From: Neptunomonas japonica JAMM 1380
Lineage (GTDB): Bacteria; Pseudomonadota; Gammaproteobacteria; Pseudomonadales; Balneatricaceae
Direction: 5' to 3'
NCBI RefSeq assembly: GCF_016592555.1
Contig: NZ_AP014546.1
Location: 2,800,501 to 2,864,500 of the forward strand
DNA: 64,000 nucleotides
Position numbers and translations under genes: made by a program. The notes beneath the pieces are model-generated. The model was not told the DNA's origin. It saw only the letters and a program-made list of their open reading frames with translations, and did not search any database. Shown in pieces: positions 1 through 9,136 of the stretch (its first letter is position 1; each line of letters starts with the position of its first letter).

Positions 1-902
1 AAAACTGCATTGGCATCACCATGGGGAATATGAAACATAGCGCCAAATGCATGAGCGCAGTTGTGCACGGGCATTGCATTAAGCGCATTTATAAACGCAT
101 TACATGCCATGGTGCTGGCTTGCAGCATACTTGAACGCGCCGCAACATTTTGGCCATCGTTGACGGCCGTCGGTAAATTTCGTTCAATTAGCTGCGCTGA
201 CATGAACGCATGCGCATCAGTAAAATGATCCGAGTTAGGAGACGCCACCGTTTCAAGCGCATGTGTTAATGCATCCATCCCGGTTGATGCAGTAATGTGT
301 GCAGGTAAACCTAAGGTTAAATTTGGATCTAATACGGCAATATCGGCTTCAATAAAAGGTACCGCTAAATTTCCCTTAATACCTGCCTCTTCGTTATACA
401 GTACCGCACCTGGTGTTACTTCAGCTCCGGTACCCGCAGTTGTCGGCACAGCGATGTGGGGAATATCCATTGGGGTAGCATTGGGCCAAGATTCAATCTT
501 AATACCCACTTGAATCGCATCACGTACATCAGTTAAGTTATGATGCAGTGCGTATTTAACGCCTTTGGCGGCATCCATTACACTGCCGCCGCCCAAAGCC
601 AAAATGGCATCCGCTGATATTTCTCGTGCGTATCGCAAAGCTTCATTCACTGTGTCGCAAGCCGCATCTGGCGCAATACCCGTAAACACACCTGCCAATG
701 CAGGTCGCGAACTAAAACCTGTCGTGCCAAAGACTCGTACAACTTGATCCACGATACCTGCCTGTTCAAGGCCAGCATCACTCATCAGTAATATACGTTT
801 TGCGCCGAGCCCATCAAACAACGCTGGAATGCGAACAATCGAACCTGCTGCACAGTGCACAACAGTTCTCATAGTGTATTGTAAGTAACCGGTAGAAGAC
901 AT
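1..902 (-). CDS. Iron-containing alcohol dehydrogenase (3' end beyond window)
   Basis: This NAD(P)-dependent group III alcohol dehydrogenase should interconvert an alcohol and its aldehyde in the cytoplasm. My translation of the minus strand shows the nucleotide-binding GGGSVMDAAKG about 100 residues in, then PTTAGTGAEVTP, and the metal-ligand region GMDALTHALE. The last visible residues include HGDANAV, which carries a further metal-ligand histidine. About 300 codons are visible. Family members are usually about 380-390 residues, so roughly 80 C-terminal residues lie outside the window. The ATG at 902 has GAGG about nine bases upstream. A second in-frame ATG lies ten codons further in. It sits 81 bases downstream of the aldehyde dehydrogenase gene on the same strand, so the pair probably forms an operon for alcohol to aldehyde to acid. 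The substrate is unknown. Confidence 0.88.
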   Translation of the reverse strand, partial: MSSTGYLQYTMRTVVHCAAGSIVRIPALFDGLGAKRILLMSDAGLEQAGIVDQVVRVFGTTGFSSRPALAGVFTGIAPDAACDTVNEALRYAREISADAILALGGGSVMDAAKGVKYALHHNLTDVRDAIQVGIKIESWPNATPMDIPHIAVPTTAGTGAEVTPGAVLYNEEAGIKGNLAVPFIEADIAVLDPNLTLGLPAHITASTGMDALTHALETVASPNSDHFTDAHAFMSAQLIERNLPTAVNDGQNVAARSSMLQASTMACNAFINALNAMPVHNCAHAFGAMFHIPHGDANAV

Positions 903-983
903 AATGTAGACCTCATTCTCGCGCTCTTTGTTTATATAAACAAAAAGCGGCTATCATTCTGAATTAACTGTTTTGATTAAACT

Positions 984-2510
984 TTATGAAAAGCGCTTAT
1001 GTAGAATCGAATAAAGTGACTTTTTACGATAGTCGCTTTCAAATGCGATATTTACCGCTTTTGTTTCGACGTAAGAATCGATACTGTATTTGCCAAATTC
1101 GCGACCATAACCACTTTGTTTATAACCACCAAACGGCGCATCAGTTCTCATCATGTGCCAATCGTTAATCCAGATAGATCCCGCTTGTAATTCTCGTGCT
1201 ATTTCTTGAGCTTTGACTAAATCATTGCTCCATACACCGGCAGACAAGCCATAGATACTATCGTTTGCCATCTCAATGGCTTCTTCGGTTGTGCTGTATT
1301 TAATGACCGATAATACCGGCCCAAATATCTCTTCCTGTGCCACTTTCATATCATTAGTAACATCAGCCAAGATTGTCGGCTCAACAAAGAAACCTCCTTC
1401 ACAGCCTGCTATCTCAGCACGGTTACCACCACAAGCAATACGTGCTCCCTGCTCAACACCCGACTTAATATAAGACAAGACAGACTCGCCATGAGATGCG
1501 CTCGTCATCGGCCCCATACTCGTACCAGGATCATTCGGATTGCCCAATACCATTTGCCCAGACACTTTCACCAATTTTTCAATGACTGTGTCATATATAC
1601 TTTCATGCACTAACAAGCGTGTACCAGACTCACACGCTTGGCCTGAGTTGATATACACACCAAACAAAGCACCATATGCTACTAAATCAAGGTTAGCGTC
1701 AGGCATAACAATCGCGGGGCCTTTACCACCTAGCTCAACGGTCACGCGTTTTAACGTTTCAGCAGCATTGCGCTGAACACGCTTACCCATATCTGTAGAG
1801 CCAGTAAAAGATATTTTGTCGATTCCTTTATGTAAGCTCATTGCCTCACCGATGATCGAGCCACGACCAGTGATGATGTTCATCACACCTTTAGGCACGA
1901 CTTCTGAAATCAGCTCGGCTAACCTTACGGATGACGTCGGTGTAGATTCTGCAGGCTTAACAATGACTGCGTTACCTGCGGCAAGTGCTGGCGCTACTTT
2001 CATACAGAACAAAAGAATCGGAAAGTTCCAAGCAGTGATTAAACCACACACACCAATAGGCTCTTTCCACACCTGGGTATGGCACATTTCAGGGATAGGG
2101 CGCGGAGATAAGCTTGTCACAAATGGATAAGATTTAACCTCTTCAGCAAGTGTCATGAAAAGGTCTGCCACCGCCGGTATATCTAGTGCCATTACGCGGC
2201 TAATCGTACCACCAGAGCACGCTACCTCCAGTGCGGCAAGCTCTGGAGCATGGGCCAATATTTTATTGGCAATCGCATAAAGTACTTTTGAGCGCTCAAG
2301 AGGCTCCATATTACGCCATGCGGGATCATTAAAGGCAGCGCGCGCAGCCGCTACCGCATTATCAACATCGTCAGGGTCAGCAGAAGCTACGCGTGCGACT
2401 GCATCACCTGTTGCTGGATTAATGACATCAGTATAAAGACCCGCCACAGGATCGATACGCTCACCGTTAATGATCAACGGAAACTTTTGCATTGGAGATT
2501 GCTCAGCCAT
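984..2510 (-). CDS. NAD(P)-dependent aldehyde dehydrogenase
   Basis: This enzyme oxidises an aldehyde to the carboxylic acid in the cytoplasm. The 508 residues match the usual length of the family. Catalytic elements are all present: Asn162 in TAWNFP, Glu259 in VTVELGGKGP, and the nucleophile Cys293 in SGQACESGTR. The Rossmann motif FTGST lies at about 235-239. The ATG at 2510 is preceded by AGAGGA at good spacing. The Fe-ADH gene follows 81 bases downstream. Together with the acyl-CoA ligase and beta-oxidation genes upstream, it fits a route from an alcohol through the acid to acyl-CoA. Substrate class cannot be assigned from sequence alone. Confidence 0.93.
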   Translation of the reverse strand: MAEQSPMQKFPLIINGERIDPVAGLYTDVINPATGDAVARVASADPDDVDNAVAAARAAFNDPAWRNMEPLERSKVLYAIANKILAHAPELAALEVACSGGTISRVMALDIPAVADLFMTLAEEVKSYPFVTSLSPRPIPEMCHTQVWKEPIGVCGLITAWNFPILLFCMKVAPALAAGNAVIVKPAESTPTSSVRLAELISEVVPKGVMNIITGRGSIIGEAMSLHKGIDKISFTGSTDMGKRVQRNAAETLKRVTVELGGKGPAIVMPDANLDLVAYGALFGVYINSGQACESGTRLLVHESIYDTVIEKLVKVSGQMVLGNPNDPGTSMGPMTSASHGESVLSYIKSGVEQGARIACGGNRAEIAGCEGGFFVEPTILADVTNDMKVAQEEIFGPVLSVIKYSTTEEAIEMANDSIYGLSAGVWSNDLVKAQEIARELQAGSIWINDWHMMRTDAPFGGYKQSGYGREFGKYSIDSYVETKAVNIAFESDYRKKSLYSILHKRFS

Positions 2511-2845
2511 GTTGTCCTCTCTATTTATTATTGTTCAGCCAAATAGGTTTCAAAATTTATAGACGCTAAACTTCAAGCGTAGGCTTCATAGATCTTTTTT
2601 AGCGTTATAAGAATAAAAATGAACTGTTAATTAATTTCTTATAGTTTTCACTATATGCTGGTATCCCTACTTCGCTGTTTCCCCTAGCCGCCGTTACGTT
2701 ATCCGTAGAGACAGTAAATAAAGACTAAACGCGGAAAAAAACCGGCTATCTCAGGGGAGTTAAAAAATCTTTGATAGCCGGAAAAAGCTCACTTAAGGTA
2801 AGCACAGGGATGTAAAACTTAATAAGGGGTATAATAATTTTGTCT
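2511..2845. other. Intergenic region, about 335 bases
   Basis: No credible gene on either strand. It contains the minus-strand terminator of the upstream beta-oxidation operon (2734-2781). The remaining part, about 2511-2733, should hold the promoter of the ALDH/ADH pair. I could not pick out a convincing -35/-10 pair there. Confidence 0.5.
2734..2781 (-). terminator. Rho-independent terminator after the acyl-CoA dehydrogenase gene
   Basis: Inverted repeat CCGGCTATC (2742-2750) and GATAGCCGG (2773-2781) with a 22-base loop. On the minus strand it is followed by a run of seven T (2735-2741). It lies about 65 bases past the stop of the acyl-CoA dehydrogenase gene and so ends that operon. The long loop makes it somewhat atypical. 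Confidence 0.75.
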
Positions 2846-3997
2846 TTATGATTTCAATATATCTCTGGAAATCAGCTCTTTCATGATTTCAGAAGTACCG
2901 CCATAAATACGCTGAACTCGTGCATCAACAAAAGCCCGGGCGATAGGATATTCAACCATATAGCCGTAACCACCAAACAACTGTAAGCACCCATCTACCA
3001 CACGGCCTTGCATCTCAGTTGATGCCAGCTTTGCCATACTGACCGAAGCCACATCAAGTTCGTCCGTCTCAAAACGATTTACACACTCGTTTACAAAAGC
3101 TTTATTGATACGCAAATCAGTTTGCATTTCTGCTAATTTGAATCGGGTATTTTGAAAATCAGCTATCGCTTTACCAAACGCTCTTCTCTCTTTGACATAA
3201 TCAACAGTCATGGCAATCGCGCCTTCCGCTGCGGCTACACCACATACAGCAAGACTCAATCGCTCACGACGTAACTCGTTCATCAACACGCCAAAACCAC
3301 CATTAAGTGGGCCTAATAATGCAGACGTTGGAACACGAACATCTTGAAAGAACATCTCAGAAGTATCAGCAGCATGACAGCCTATCTTTTCAAGGTTACG
3401 ACCACGTTCAAAACCAGGAAGGTCACAATCAACAATAAATAAAGATATACCTCGAGAACCAGGAGCATCAGGATCCGTGCGTGCAACTACCACTACTAGA
3501 TCACAATGCTGACCGTTTGAAATAAAGGTTTTCGAGCCATTTATCACATACTCATCGCCGTCTAACTTTGCATGGGTACGCACCCCCTGTAAATCAGAGC
3601 CCGTTCCAGGTTCGGTCATCGCGATCGCACCTACCTGCACTCCACTCACCATTTTAGGTAGATAATGATGTTTCTGCTCTTCTGTTCCTGCGTGTAAAAT
3701 ATAATGGGCCACAATATCTGAATGCACCGCCATACCACCGCCAAGCCCCATACAGTTAGCTCGCGCGAACTCTTCAGCCACTATCATTGAAAAACGGAAC
3801 GGCACACCGCAGCCGCCATATTCCTCAGGAATATCAACACATAGAAAGCCTTGATCACCCAGTTGGTTCCAGACTTCTCGCGGGATAATGGCATCTTTGT
3901 CCCATTGCTCATATTTTGGGACAACTTCTGTCTCTACATAACGACGGACATTATCTCGAAAAAGATCCAAATCACTCTGTTCGTATACTTGGCTCAT
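2846..3997 (-). CDS. Acyl-CoA dehydrogenase, long-chain (LCAD) type
   Basis: This FAD enzyme should introduce the alpha,beta double bond into an acyl-CoA and pass electrons to ETF. The 383 residues cover the whole fold. The motif AMTEPGTGSDL is at about 126-136 and the C-terminal YGGTSEIMKE at about 365-374. The position that carries the catalytic Glu in medium-chain enzymes (IYEGT) is Gly366 here. A Glu in ELRRERLSLA (Glu245) matches the alternative base position of LCAD and isovaleryl-CoA dehydrogenase. The gene is therefore likely active and LCAD-like rather than defective. It is the last gene of the operon 7082-2846. Confidence 0.92.
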   Translation of the reverse strand: MSQVYEQSDLDLFRDNVRRYVETEVVPKYEQWDKDAIIPREVWNQLGDQGFLCVDIPEEYGGCGVPFRFSMIVAEEFARANCMGLGGGMAVHSDIVAHYILHAGTEEQKHHYLPKMVSGVQVGAIAMTEPGTGSDLQGVRTHAKLDGDEYVINGSKTFISNGQHCDLVVVVARTDPDAPGSRGISLFIVDCDLPGFERGRNLEKIGCHAADTSEMFFQDVRVPTSALLGPLNGGFGVLMNELRRERLSLAVCGVAAAEGAIAMTVDYVKERRAFGKAIADFQNTRFKLAEMQTDLRINKAFVNECVNRFETDELDVASVSMAKLASTEMQGRVVDGCLQLFGGYGYMVEYPIARAFVDARVQRIYGGTSEIMKELISRDILKS

Positions 3998-4055
3998 TTC
4001 AACATCTCACTTGTCTGAGTTATAGCTGCGTTAAAGGCAACCATAAGTAATTGAT

Positions 4056-4457
4056 TTACAAAGCCACAATAGCTTCGCCAATTAATGTTTGATCACCCTT
4101 TTGTGTCGCTGCAACAATACTTAAACGCGCTAAGGTTTCACCGTTATCTTCATATATTTCAACAACTTTCCCACCGCAACTAATGACATCACGCAGGTGA
4201 GTAATGGCCGCAAAGCGGCTCGAAAACTTGCGTAACTGACTCTGTGATTTCCAGTTCGTCAGCATTCGCCCAAGATAAGCCATCGATAGCATCCCATGGG
4301 CAAATACATCAGACATACCCGCTTTAAGCGCGAAGTCCGAATCGACATGAATCGGATTGTGGTCCCCGGATGCTCCACAATAGAGTGCTAAGGTATGGCG
4401 GCTAATAGGTGGTAATTTCAAACTTGGGATTTCAGTGCCCACTTTTATATCTGTCAT
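4056..4457 (-). CDS. MaoC-family (R)-enoyl-CoA hydratase
   Basis: A single hot-dog MaoC domain, likely the catalytic subunit of a two-subunit enoyl-CoA hydratase. The hydratase-2 catalytic pair is visible as Asp and His in GASGDHNPIHVDSDFA at about 30-45. A second conserved stretch, DVFAHGMLSMAYLGR, follows. I use the ATG at 4457 because GGGAG lies eight bases upstream. A GTG three codons earlier is the alternative start. The partner gene ends 12 bases upstream. Paired small MaoC proteins are known as heteromeric hydratases acting on bulky acyl-CoAs such as steroid side chains. Applying that here is inference. Confidence 0.85.
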   Translation of the reverse strand: MTDIKVGTEIPSLKLPPISRHTLALYCGASGDHNPIHVDSDFALKAGMSDVFAHGMLSMAYLGRMLTNWKSQSQLRKFSSRFAAITHLRDVISCGGKVVEIYEDNGETLARLSIVAATQKGDQTLIGEAIVAL

Positions 4458-4469
4458 GATCTTCACTCC

Positions 4470-4916
4470 CTAAGCGTTTCGATACACTAATGTGCAACGG
4501 GCCTTTGCTAATAACTGGTGCTCTTGATTCGTATAACTCGTTTCTGTCACAACGAACTCTAAGGCCCCATTTTTTTTATCAAAGACATCCACTAGCTTAC
4601 GGCTCACAGAAATGTCATCACCAGCGTACACTTGCCCGAAATATTCAAACTCCTGAGAGCCATGAAGAATACGGCCCACATCCATTTTTAATACTTCAAC
4701 CTCTGGTGGTAAATCAGAATCAGACTCCATATCCAGTACCATTGGAAAGGTAGGCGGAGCAGGGAGCGCTTTATACCCTGCGTCACGCGCAGCCGATTCG
4801 TCCGTATAGATAGGATTTTTCTCACCAATCGATTTGGCAAAAAACCTTAACCGCCCTGTCTCAACAGGTACGACAAATGTTGGAAACACTTCACCTATTT
4901 TGGCTCGATCTAACAT
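4470..4916 (-). CDS. MaoC-like dehydratase, FAS1-type N-terminal hot-dog domain
   Basis: A 148-residue hot-dog protein of the FAS1-type dehydratase N-terminal family. It begins with the typical AKIGEVFPTFVVPVETGRL. It contains ENPIYTDESAARDAGY at about 34-50, where the hydratase Asp-His pair is not intact. It also has a typical PTFPMVLDM followed by ILHGSQEFEY. It is probably the substrate-binding, non-catalytic subunit paired with the next gene. The ATG at 4916 has AGGAG six bases upstream. An in-frame ATG at 4934 would include that Shine-Dalgarno inside the coding region and is less likely. Confidence 0.83.
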   Translation of the reverse strand: MLDRAKIGEVFPTFVVPVETGRLRFFAKSIGEKNPIYTDESAARDAGYKALPAPPTFPMVLDMESDSDLPPEVEVLKMDVGRILHGSQEFEYFGQVYAGDDISVSRKLVDVFDKKNGALEFVVTETSYTNQEHQLLAKARCTLVYRNA

Positions 4917-4945
4917 ATTAAATCTCCTATCCACACCTTTTTAGG

Positions 4946-6127
4946 TCACGCTTTACGGTACATCGTGACGACAACAGCACCACCGAGACCAAGATTGTGC
5001 TGAAGTGCCACATTGGCATTCTCTACTTGACGCTCGCCTGCCGTACCACGCAGATGCCACGTTAATTCAGTACATTGTGCTAAACCTGTTGCGCCAATGG
5101 GGTGCCCTTTAGACATCAATCCTCCTGATGGGTTAACTACAAATTGACCTCCATAAGTGTTATCACCATCATTAATGAATTTCTCAGCACCACCTTCTGG
5201 GCAAAGCCCAAGGCCTTCATAGGTAATCACTTCATTAGGTGTAAAGCAGTCATGCAGCTCAATAACATCAATTGATTCAGGGCCAAACCCTGCTTGCTCA
5301 TAGACTTCTTGAGCCGCTTTTTTAGTCATTTTTGCACCGATCAAATCAATCGGGTTATCCCAAGTATTAGCAATATCTGTTGCCATAGATTGCCCAATAA
5401 TTTCAACCCCCGCCGAAATACCATGTTTACGGGCAAATGAGGCACTACAAACAACAACCGCTGCCGCACCACATGTTGGAGGGCATGCCATCAAGCGTGT
5501 TAAATAAGGCGCATAAATTGAAGGTGCCGACATGACTTCTTCGACAGTCAATTCATTGGTAAATAATGAGAGTGGATTCTTAACAGCGTGGCTACGTGTT
5601 TTTACAGAAACCTTGGCAAAAATATCTGGATTAGCATTGTATTTATCAATATAAGCTGTTCCTGCTGAACCAAACATTCTTAATGCAAGCGGGCCCGCGG
5701 GTGCATCAGGTGCTGATTTTTCCAATGCTGAAAGCATAAAATCAAAAGGAGACTCTCGATCTTCCCAGTTTGAACCTAAGGCTCCGGGCTGCATCTCCTC
5801 AAAACCAAAAGCAAGTGCACACTCAACCGCACCGGATTGAACAGCCTGACGCGCTAAAAACAGTGCCGTAGACCCAGAAGAGCAGTTATTATTCACATTC
5901 ACAACCGGAATACCGGTCTGACCTACTTCGTAAAGCGCATGCTGGCCACACGTACTATCACCGTAGATATAACTTGCGTATGCCTGCTGAACTTCTTTAA
6001 GCTCAATACCTGCATCTTTTAAAGCTTCACGAATGGCTTTAGCCGCCATGACTCGATACGGTTCTTGCTGACCCGGTTTACAAAACTTAACCATGCCGAC
6101 ACCGGCTACTTGTGCAAAGTTACTCAT
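4946..6127 (-). CDS. Thiolase, SCP2/lipid-transfer-protein type
   Basis: Thiolase-fold enzyme that should cleave or form 3-ketoacyl-CoA. The 393 residues keep the nucleophile Cys82 in NNNCSSGSTA, His292 in ELHDCFTPNE and His342 in SKGHPIGATG. That architecture matches SCP-x-type thiolases, which act on branched or sterol-derived acyl-CoA. The Ltp2-type aldolases look similar but work with a DUF35 partner, and no DUF35 gene is present in the window. The ATG has AGAGGA upstream. Second gene of the operon, 25 bases after the SDR gene. Confidence 0.9.
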   Translation of the reverse strand: MSNFAQVAGVGMVKFCKPGQQEPYRVMAAKAIREALKDAGIELKEVQQAYASYIYGDSTCGQHALYEVGQTGIPVVNVNNNCSSGSTALFLARQAVQSGAVECALAFGFEEMQPGALGSNWEDRESPFDFMLSALEKSAPDAPAGPLALRMFGSAGTAYIDKYNANPDIFAKVSVKTRSHAVKNPLSLFTNELTVEEVMSAPSIYAPYLTRLMACPPTCGAAAVVVCSASFARKHGISAGVEIIGQSMATDIANTWDNPIDLIGAKMTKKAAQEVYEQAGFGPESIDVIELHDCFTPNEVITYEGLGLCPEGGAEKFINDGDNTYGGQFVVNPSGGLMSKGHPIGATGLAQCTELTWHLRGTAGERQVENANVALQHNLGLGGAVVVTMYRKA

Positions 6128-6152
6128 TACTCGTCCTCTTATTATTATATTA

Positions 6153-7082
6153 TTAGGCTTTTTGTGGCTCTGGTTTTGCCTGGTCCATGCCTATACGGCT
6201 CATGACCGGCTTAAATGTATCTTCGATAGAGGCAGGATGATCCGCACCCTCAAAATCACCAATACGGGCTAAGCTATCAGCCACTTTATCCGCATCAACG
6301 GCATCCTCACCTTCCAAGACAACCCCTTGACTACGTTCCCAACGTATTTTGGCTGTCCAGCCTGCGCCGGTTTCAAATAGTGAGCCATTCTCTTCACATT
6401 CTTGAGCACACAAGCTCACAACCAGCGCCGCTACGGCTTCAGGTTTAAGCGCTTCAACAACCGCTGGCGACATAATAGTTTCGGTTAAACGAGACCCGGC
6501 GATAGGAGCGATACAATTGGCTCGAATATTATTTTTTGCCCCTTCAATAGCAAGTGTTTGGGTTAAGCCATACAAGCCCAATTTAGCTGCACTGTAATTT
6601 GCTTGGCCAAAGTTGCCATAAATACCAGCAGCTGATGCTGTGAAAATAATGCGACCAAAATTTTGCTTACGCATTATTGGCCACGCAGCTTTTGTCACTG
6701 AATACGCGCCTTTAAGGTGCACACGCTGAATAAGATCCCAGTCCTGATCAGACATTTTGGCAAATGAACTATCGCGTAAAATGCCTGCGTTATTAATCAC
6801 AACATCAACACGCCCAAAATTATCCATAGCAGTCTGAATAATTTTTTCGCCCTCTTCGACTGAATCGTAGTTAGCAACCGCTTCTCCACCTAGTGCTTTG
6901 ATCTCTTCAACAACCGCATCAGCTGCGGCTGAACTTTGCCCATCACCGCTACCTGAACCACCTAAATCATTCACTACAACACGAGCACCACGGCGAGCAA
7001 ACTCGATAGCATATGCACGACCTAACCCACCACCTGCACCAGTAATAACCACTGTTTTCTGATCAAAACGAATTGAACTCAT
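6153..7082 (-). CDS. SDR 3-hydroxyacyl-CoA dehydrogenase (MFE-2 like)
   Basis: Short-chain dehydrogenase of about 309 residues, longer than classical SDRs and similar to the dehydrogenase unit of peroxisomal multifunctional enzyme 2. Cofactor motif TGAGGGLGR is at 14-22, NNAG at 97-100, and the catalytic Ser150, Tyr163 (ANYSAAK) and Lys167. In this context it should oxidise (3R)-hydroxyacyl-CoA, which fits the (R)-specific MaoC hydratase downstream. First gene of the operon. The ATG is preceded by AAGGT. A terminator separates it from the CoA ligase, so it needs its own promoter in 7083-7223. Confidence 0.9.
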   Translation of the reverse strand: MSSIRFDQKTVVITGAGGGLGRAYAIEFARRGARVVVNDLGGSGSGDGQSSAAADAVVEEIKALGGEAVANYDSVEEGEKIIQTAMDNFGRVDVVINNAGILRDSSFAKMSDQDWDLIQRVHLKGAYSVTKAAWPIMRKQNFGRIIFTASAAGIYGNFGQANYSAAKLGLYGLTQTLAIEGAKNNIRANCIAPIAGSRLTETIMSPAVVEALKPEAVAALVVSLCAQECEENGSLFETGAGWTAKIRWERSQGVVLEGEDAVDADKVADSLARIGDFEGADHPASIEDTFKPVMSRIGMDQAKPEPQKA

Positions 7083-7222
7083 AATAATTACCTTGTCGTC
7101 CTGTAAGTGCCCATTGGGCTATATTTTCTGATACCAGTGTCTAAAAATGAGGCACTTTGAACAATGACGTAAAAATACGATAAAGTTATTCAAAACTACC
7201 AAAGCGGGGCTCGAATTTAAGG

Positions 7223-7247
7223 CAAAAAAAACGCCCATAAATGGGCG
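7223..7247 (-). terminator. Rho-independent terminator after the acyl-CoA ligase gene
   Basis: Perfect stem CGCCCAT (7232-7238) and ATGGGCG (7241-7247), followed on the minus strand by eight T (7224-7231). It lies about 85 bases after the ligase stop and separates that gene from the SDR operon. A second inverted repeat just upstream (AGAGGC near 7259 and GCCTCT near 7275) has no T-run. Confidence 0.82.
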
Positions 7248-7330
7248 CTATAAAGTAAGAGGCCTAATCAAAGCCTCTCAAGCAAGATGTAATGGAAGGC
7301 CCTCAAAACCATCCCATTACCAACGACAAC

Positions 7331-8902
7331 TTAGTTTACTGCACGGTCATAGGCTTCCCAGTAAGGTTTACGTAAATCCATTTTTCTGAGTTTACCCGCC
7401 CCCGTCATGGGGAACGGCTCTTCTCGAAACTCAACGCTTCGAGGGCATTTATAACTTGCAATCTGCCCCCGACACTCCTCAATAATAGCGGCTTCCAACT
7501 CATCAGATGCCTCATAATCTTGTTTGAGTCTCACGATAGCGTGCACGGCCTCCCCCCATTCGACGTTAGGAATTCCCACCACAGCGACCTCTAATACTGC
7601 CGGATGTATCGTCACTGCGCTTTCCACTTCAGCAGAGAAAATATTTTCCCCTCCTGAAACAATCATGTCTTTTACACGGTCTACTAAAAATAGGAATCCT
7701 TCTTCATCTAAAAATCCAGCATCTCCGGTATGCACCCAGCCATCGATTAATGTGCTAGCAGTTTGCTCTGGACGATTCCAGTACCCTAACATCGCGTTAG
7801 GACCTGTGATTACGACTTCACCCACCTGACCAATAGGAAGCCTGTTTCCTTGATCATCTACAATTTTTATATCGACAATATACCCAGCTTGTCCTGCCGA
7901 GCGTAACTTACCCGCCATAGGCCCTTCAAAAACATGATATTCAGGACGTAATATAGTTGCCATCGGCGCCAACTCTGTTTGGCCATAAGCTTGATAAAAA
8001 TCAACATTAGGTAATTTCGCAATGGCTGCCCGCAAAGTGCCTTCCGGCATAGGAGAAGCGCCATAAATGGCTTTTCTCAAAGAGCTGACATCCGCACCTG
8101 AAAATACATCTTTCTCGAGCATCATCGAAATCATAGTGGGTACCAACAACAAATCTGTTACCTGGTGAGCAGAAATGGCATCAGCCACAGCTTGCGGTTG
8201 GAATGCAGGTATAAACACATGCGTATTACCCGCTATAGCGTTCGCACATGACACCGCAGCATCAGCCATATGAAACATCGGCGCAGCATGCATATAACGA
8301 ATATCTTGCTGGTTACAATCGAGCCCAGCCAATGCAGCGATAGAGCTCGTATAAAAGTTCTGGTGGCTTATCATCACCCCTTTAGGGAAACCTGTTGTAC
8401 CGCCAGTATAAAAAATACCCAGCAGGTCATTGTAGCCCCGCATAGCATCCCCAATAGGATCGGCTTCTTCGAGAATATCTTCGTATGTCAGCATCCCTTC
8501 GGGTGCAATCCCATCGCCCATATAGATACAGGTTTTAAGCTGGCTGCAGCCCGCCAATATCTCTTTACCGATTTCAAGAAATGTATCATCAATAAAAAGC
8601 ACACTTGAACCCGAGTCCTCTAATGAATATACATTTTCTGCCACTGACCAACGAATGTTCAACGGAACCAATACGGCGCCCACCCAAGGCACTGCAAAAT
8701 AATATTCAAAGTAACGATCAGAATTTAACGCGAGAATCGCAACGCGGTCTCCCTCTTTAACACCTGCCTTGCGCAAAGCACCGGCCAAACGAGCAACACG
8801 CTCAACCAATTGAGAAAAAGTCTGTTCTCTTTTAGCAAAGACTGTTGCTGTCTTGTTAGGAGAAACCTGTGCGCTACGTCGGATCGTTTGAGTAAGGTTC
8901 AT
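7331..8902 (-). CDS. Acyl-CoA synthetase (AMP-binding, fatty-acid--CoA ligase family)
   Basis: ATP-dependent ligase that converts a carboxylic acid to its CoA thioester through an acyl-adenylate. The 523 residues carry the P-loop FYTGGTTGFPKGV in the first third, the YGQTELAP region in the middle, and GWVHTGDAG, VDRVKDMIVSGGENIFSAEVE and the C-terminal lysine context MTGAGKLRKMDLR. Such enzymes start beta-oxidation of long-chain, aromatic or terpenoid acids. This one links the ALDH product to the SDR operon. It stands alone between two terminators. The ATG at 8902 has GAGG about eight bases upstream. Confidence 0.92.
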   Translation of the reverse strand: MNLTQTIRRSAQVSPNKTATVFAKREQTFSQLVERVARLAGALRKAGVKEGDRVAILALNSDRYFEYYFAVPWVGAVLVPLNIRWSVAENVYSLEDSGSSVLFIDDTFLEIGKEILAGCSQLKTCIYMGDGIAPEGMLTYEDILEEADPIGDAMRGYNDLLGIFYTGGTTGFPKGVMISHQNFYTSSIAALAGLDCNQQDIRYMHAAPMFHMADAAVSCANAIAGNTHVFIPAFQPQAVADAISAHQVTDLLLVPTMISMMLEKDVFSGADVSSLRKAIYGASPMPEGTLRAAIAKLPNVDFYQAYGQTELAPMATILRPEYHVFEGPMAGKLRSAGQAGYIVDIKIVDDQGNRLPIGQVGEVVITGPNAMLGYWNRPEQTASTLIDGWVHTGDAGFLDEEGFLFLVDRVKDMIVSGGENIFSAEVESAVTIHPAVLEVAVVGIPNVEWGEAVHAIVRLKQDYEASDELEAAIIEECRGQIASYKCPRSVEFREEPFPMTGAGKLRKMDLRKPYWEAYDRAVN

Positions 8903-9069
8903 CTTCGTACCTCATTTTTTTATTCTTGTTTATCATCACAGTGATAAGCTTTTAATTGATGCTACGGTGATTATCAAAAACAACCAATGGCAGCTAATAC
9001 CAATAAAATTGATCATTTCTTTCATCTATTCACGTTGTGAGAGGGGGGAGACGAGGAAAAATATTCAAT

Positions 9070-9099
9070 AAAAAAAAGCGCCGAAGCAAGCTACGGCGC
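9070..9099 (-). terminator. Rho-independent terminator after the DUF1329 gene
   Basis: Stem GCGCCG (9078-9083) and CGGCGC (9094-9099) with a ten-base loop. A run of T follows on the minus strand (A at 9070-9077 on the plus strand). It lies about 40 bases past the stop of the DUF1329 gene. Confidence 0.8.
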
Positions 9100-9136
9100 A
9101 AATTATGAAGGGATGGAGCAGTAACGAGTTAGCTAA

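Noticed and set aside
7867..8064. Small minus-strand open frame inside the acyl-CoA ligase gene
   Set aside because: Out-of-frame shadow of a well supported gene.
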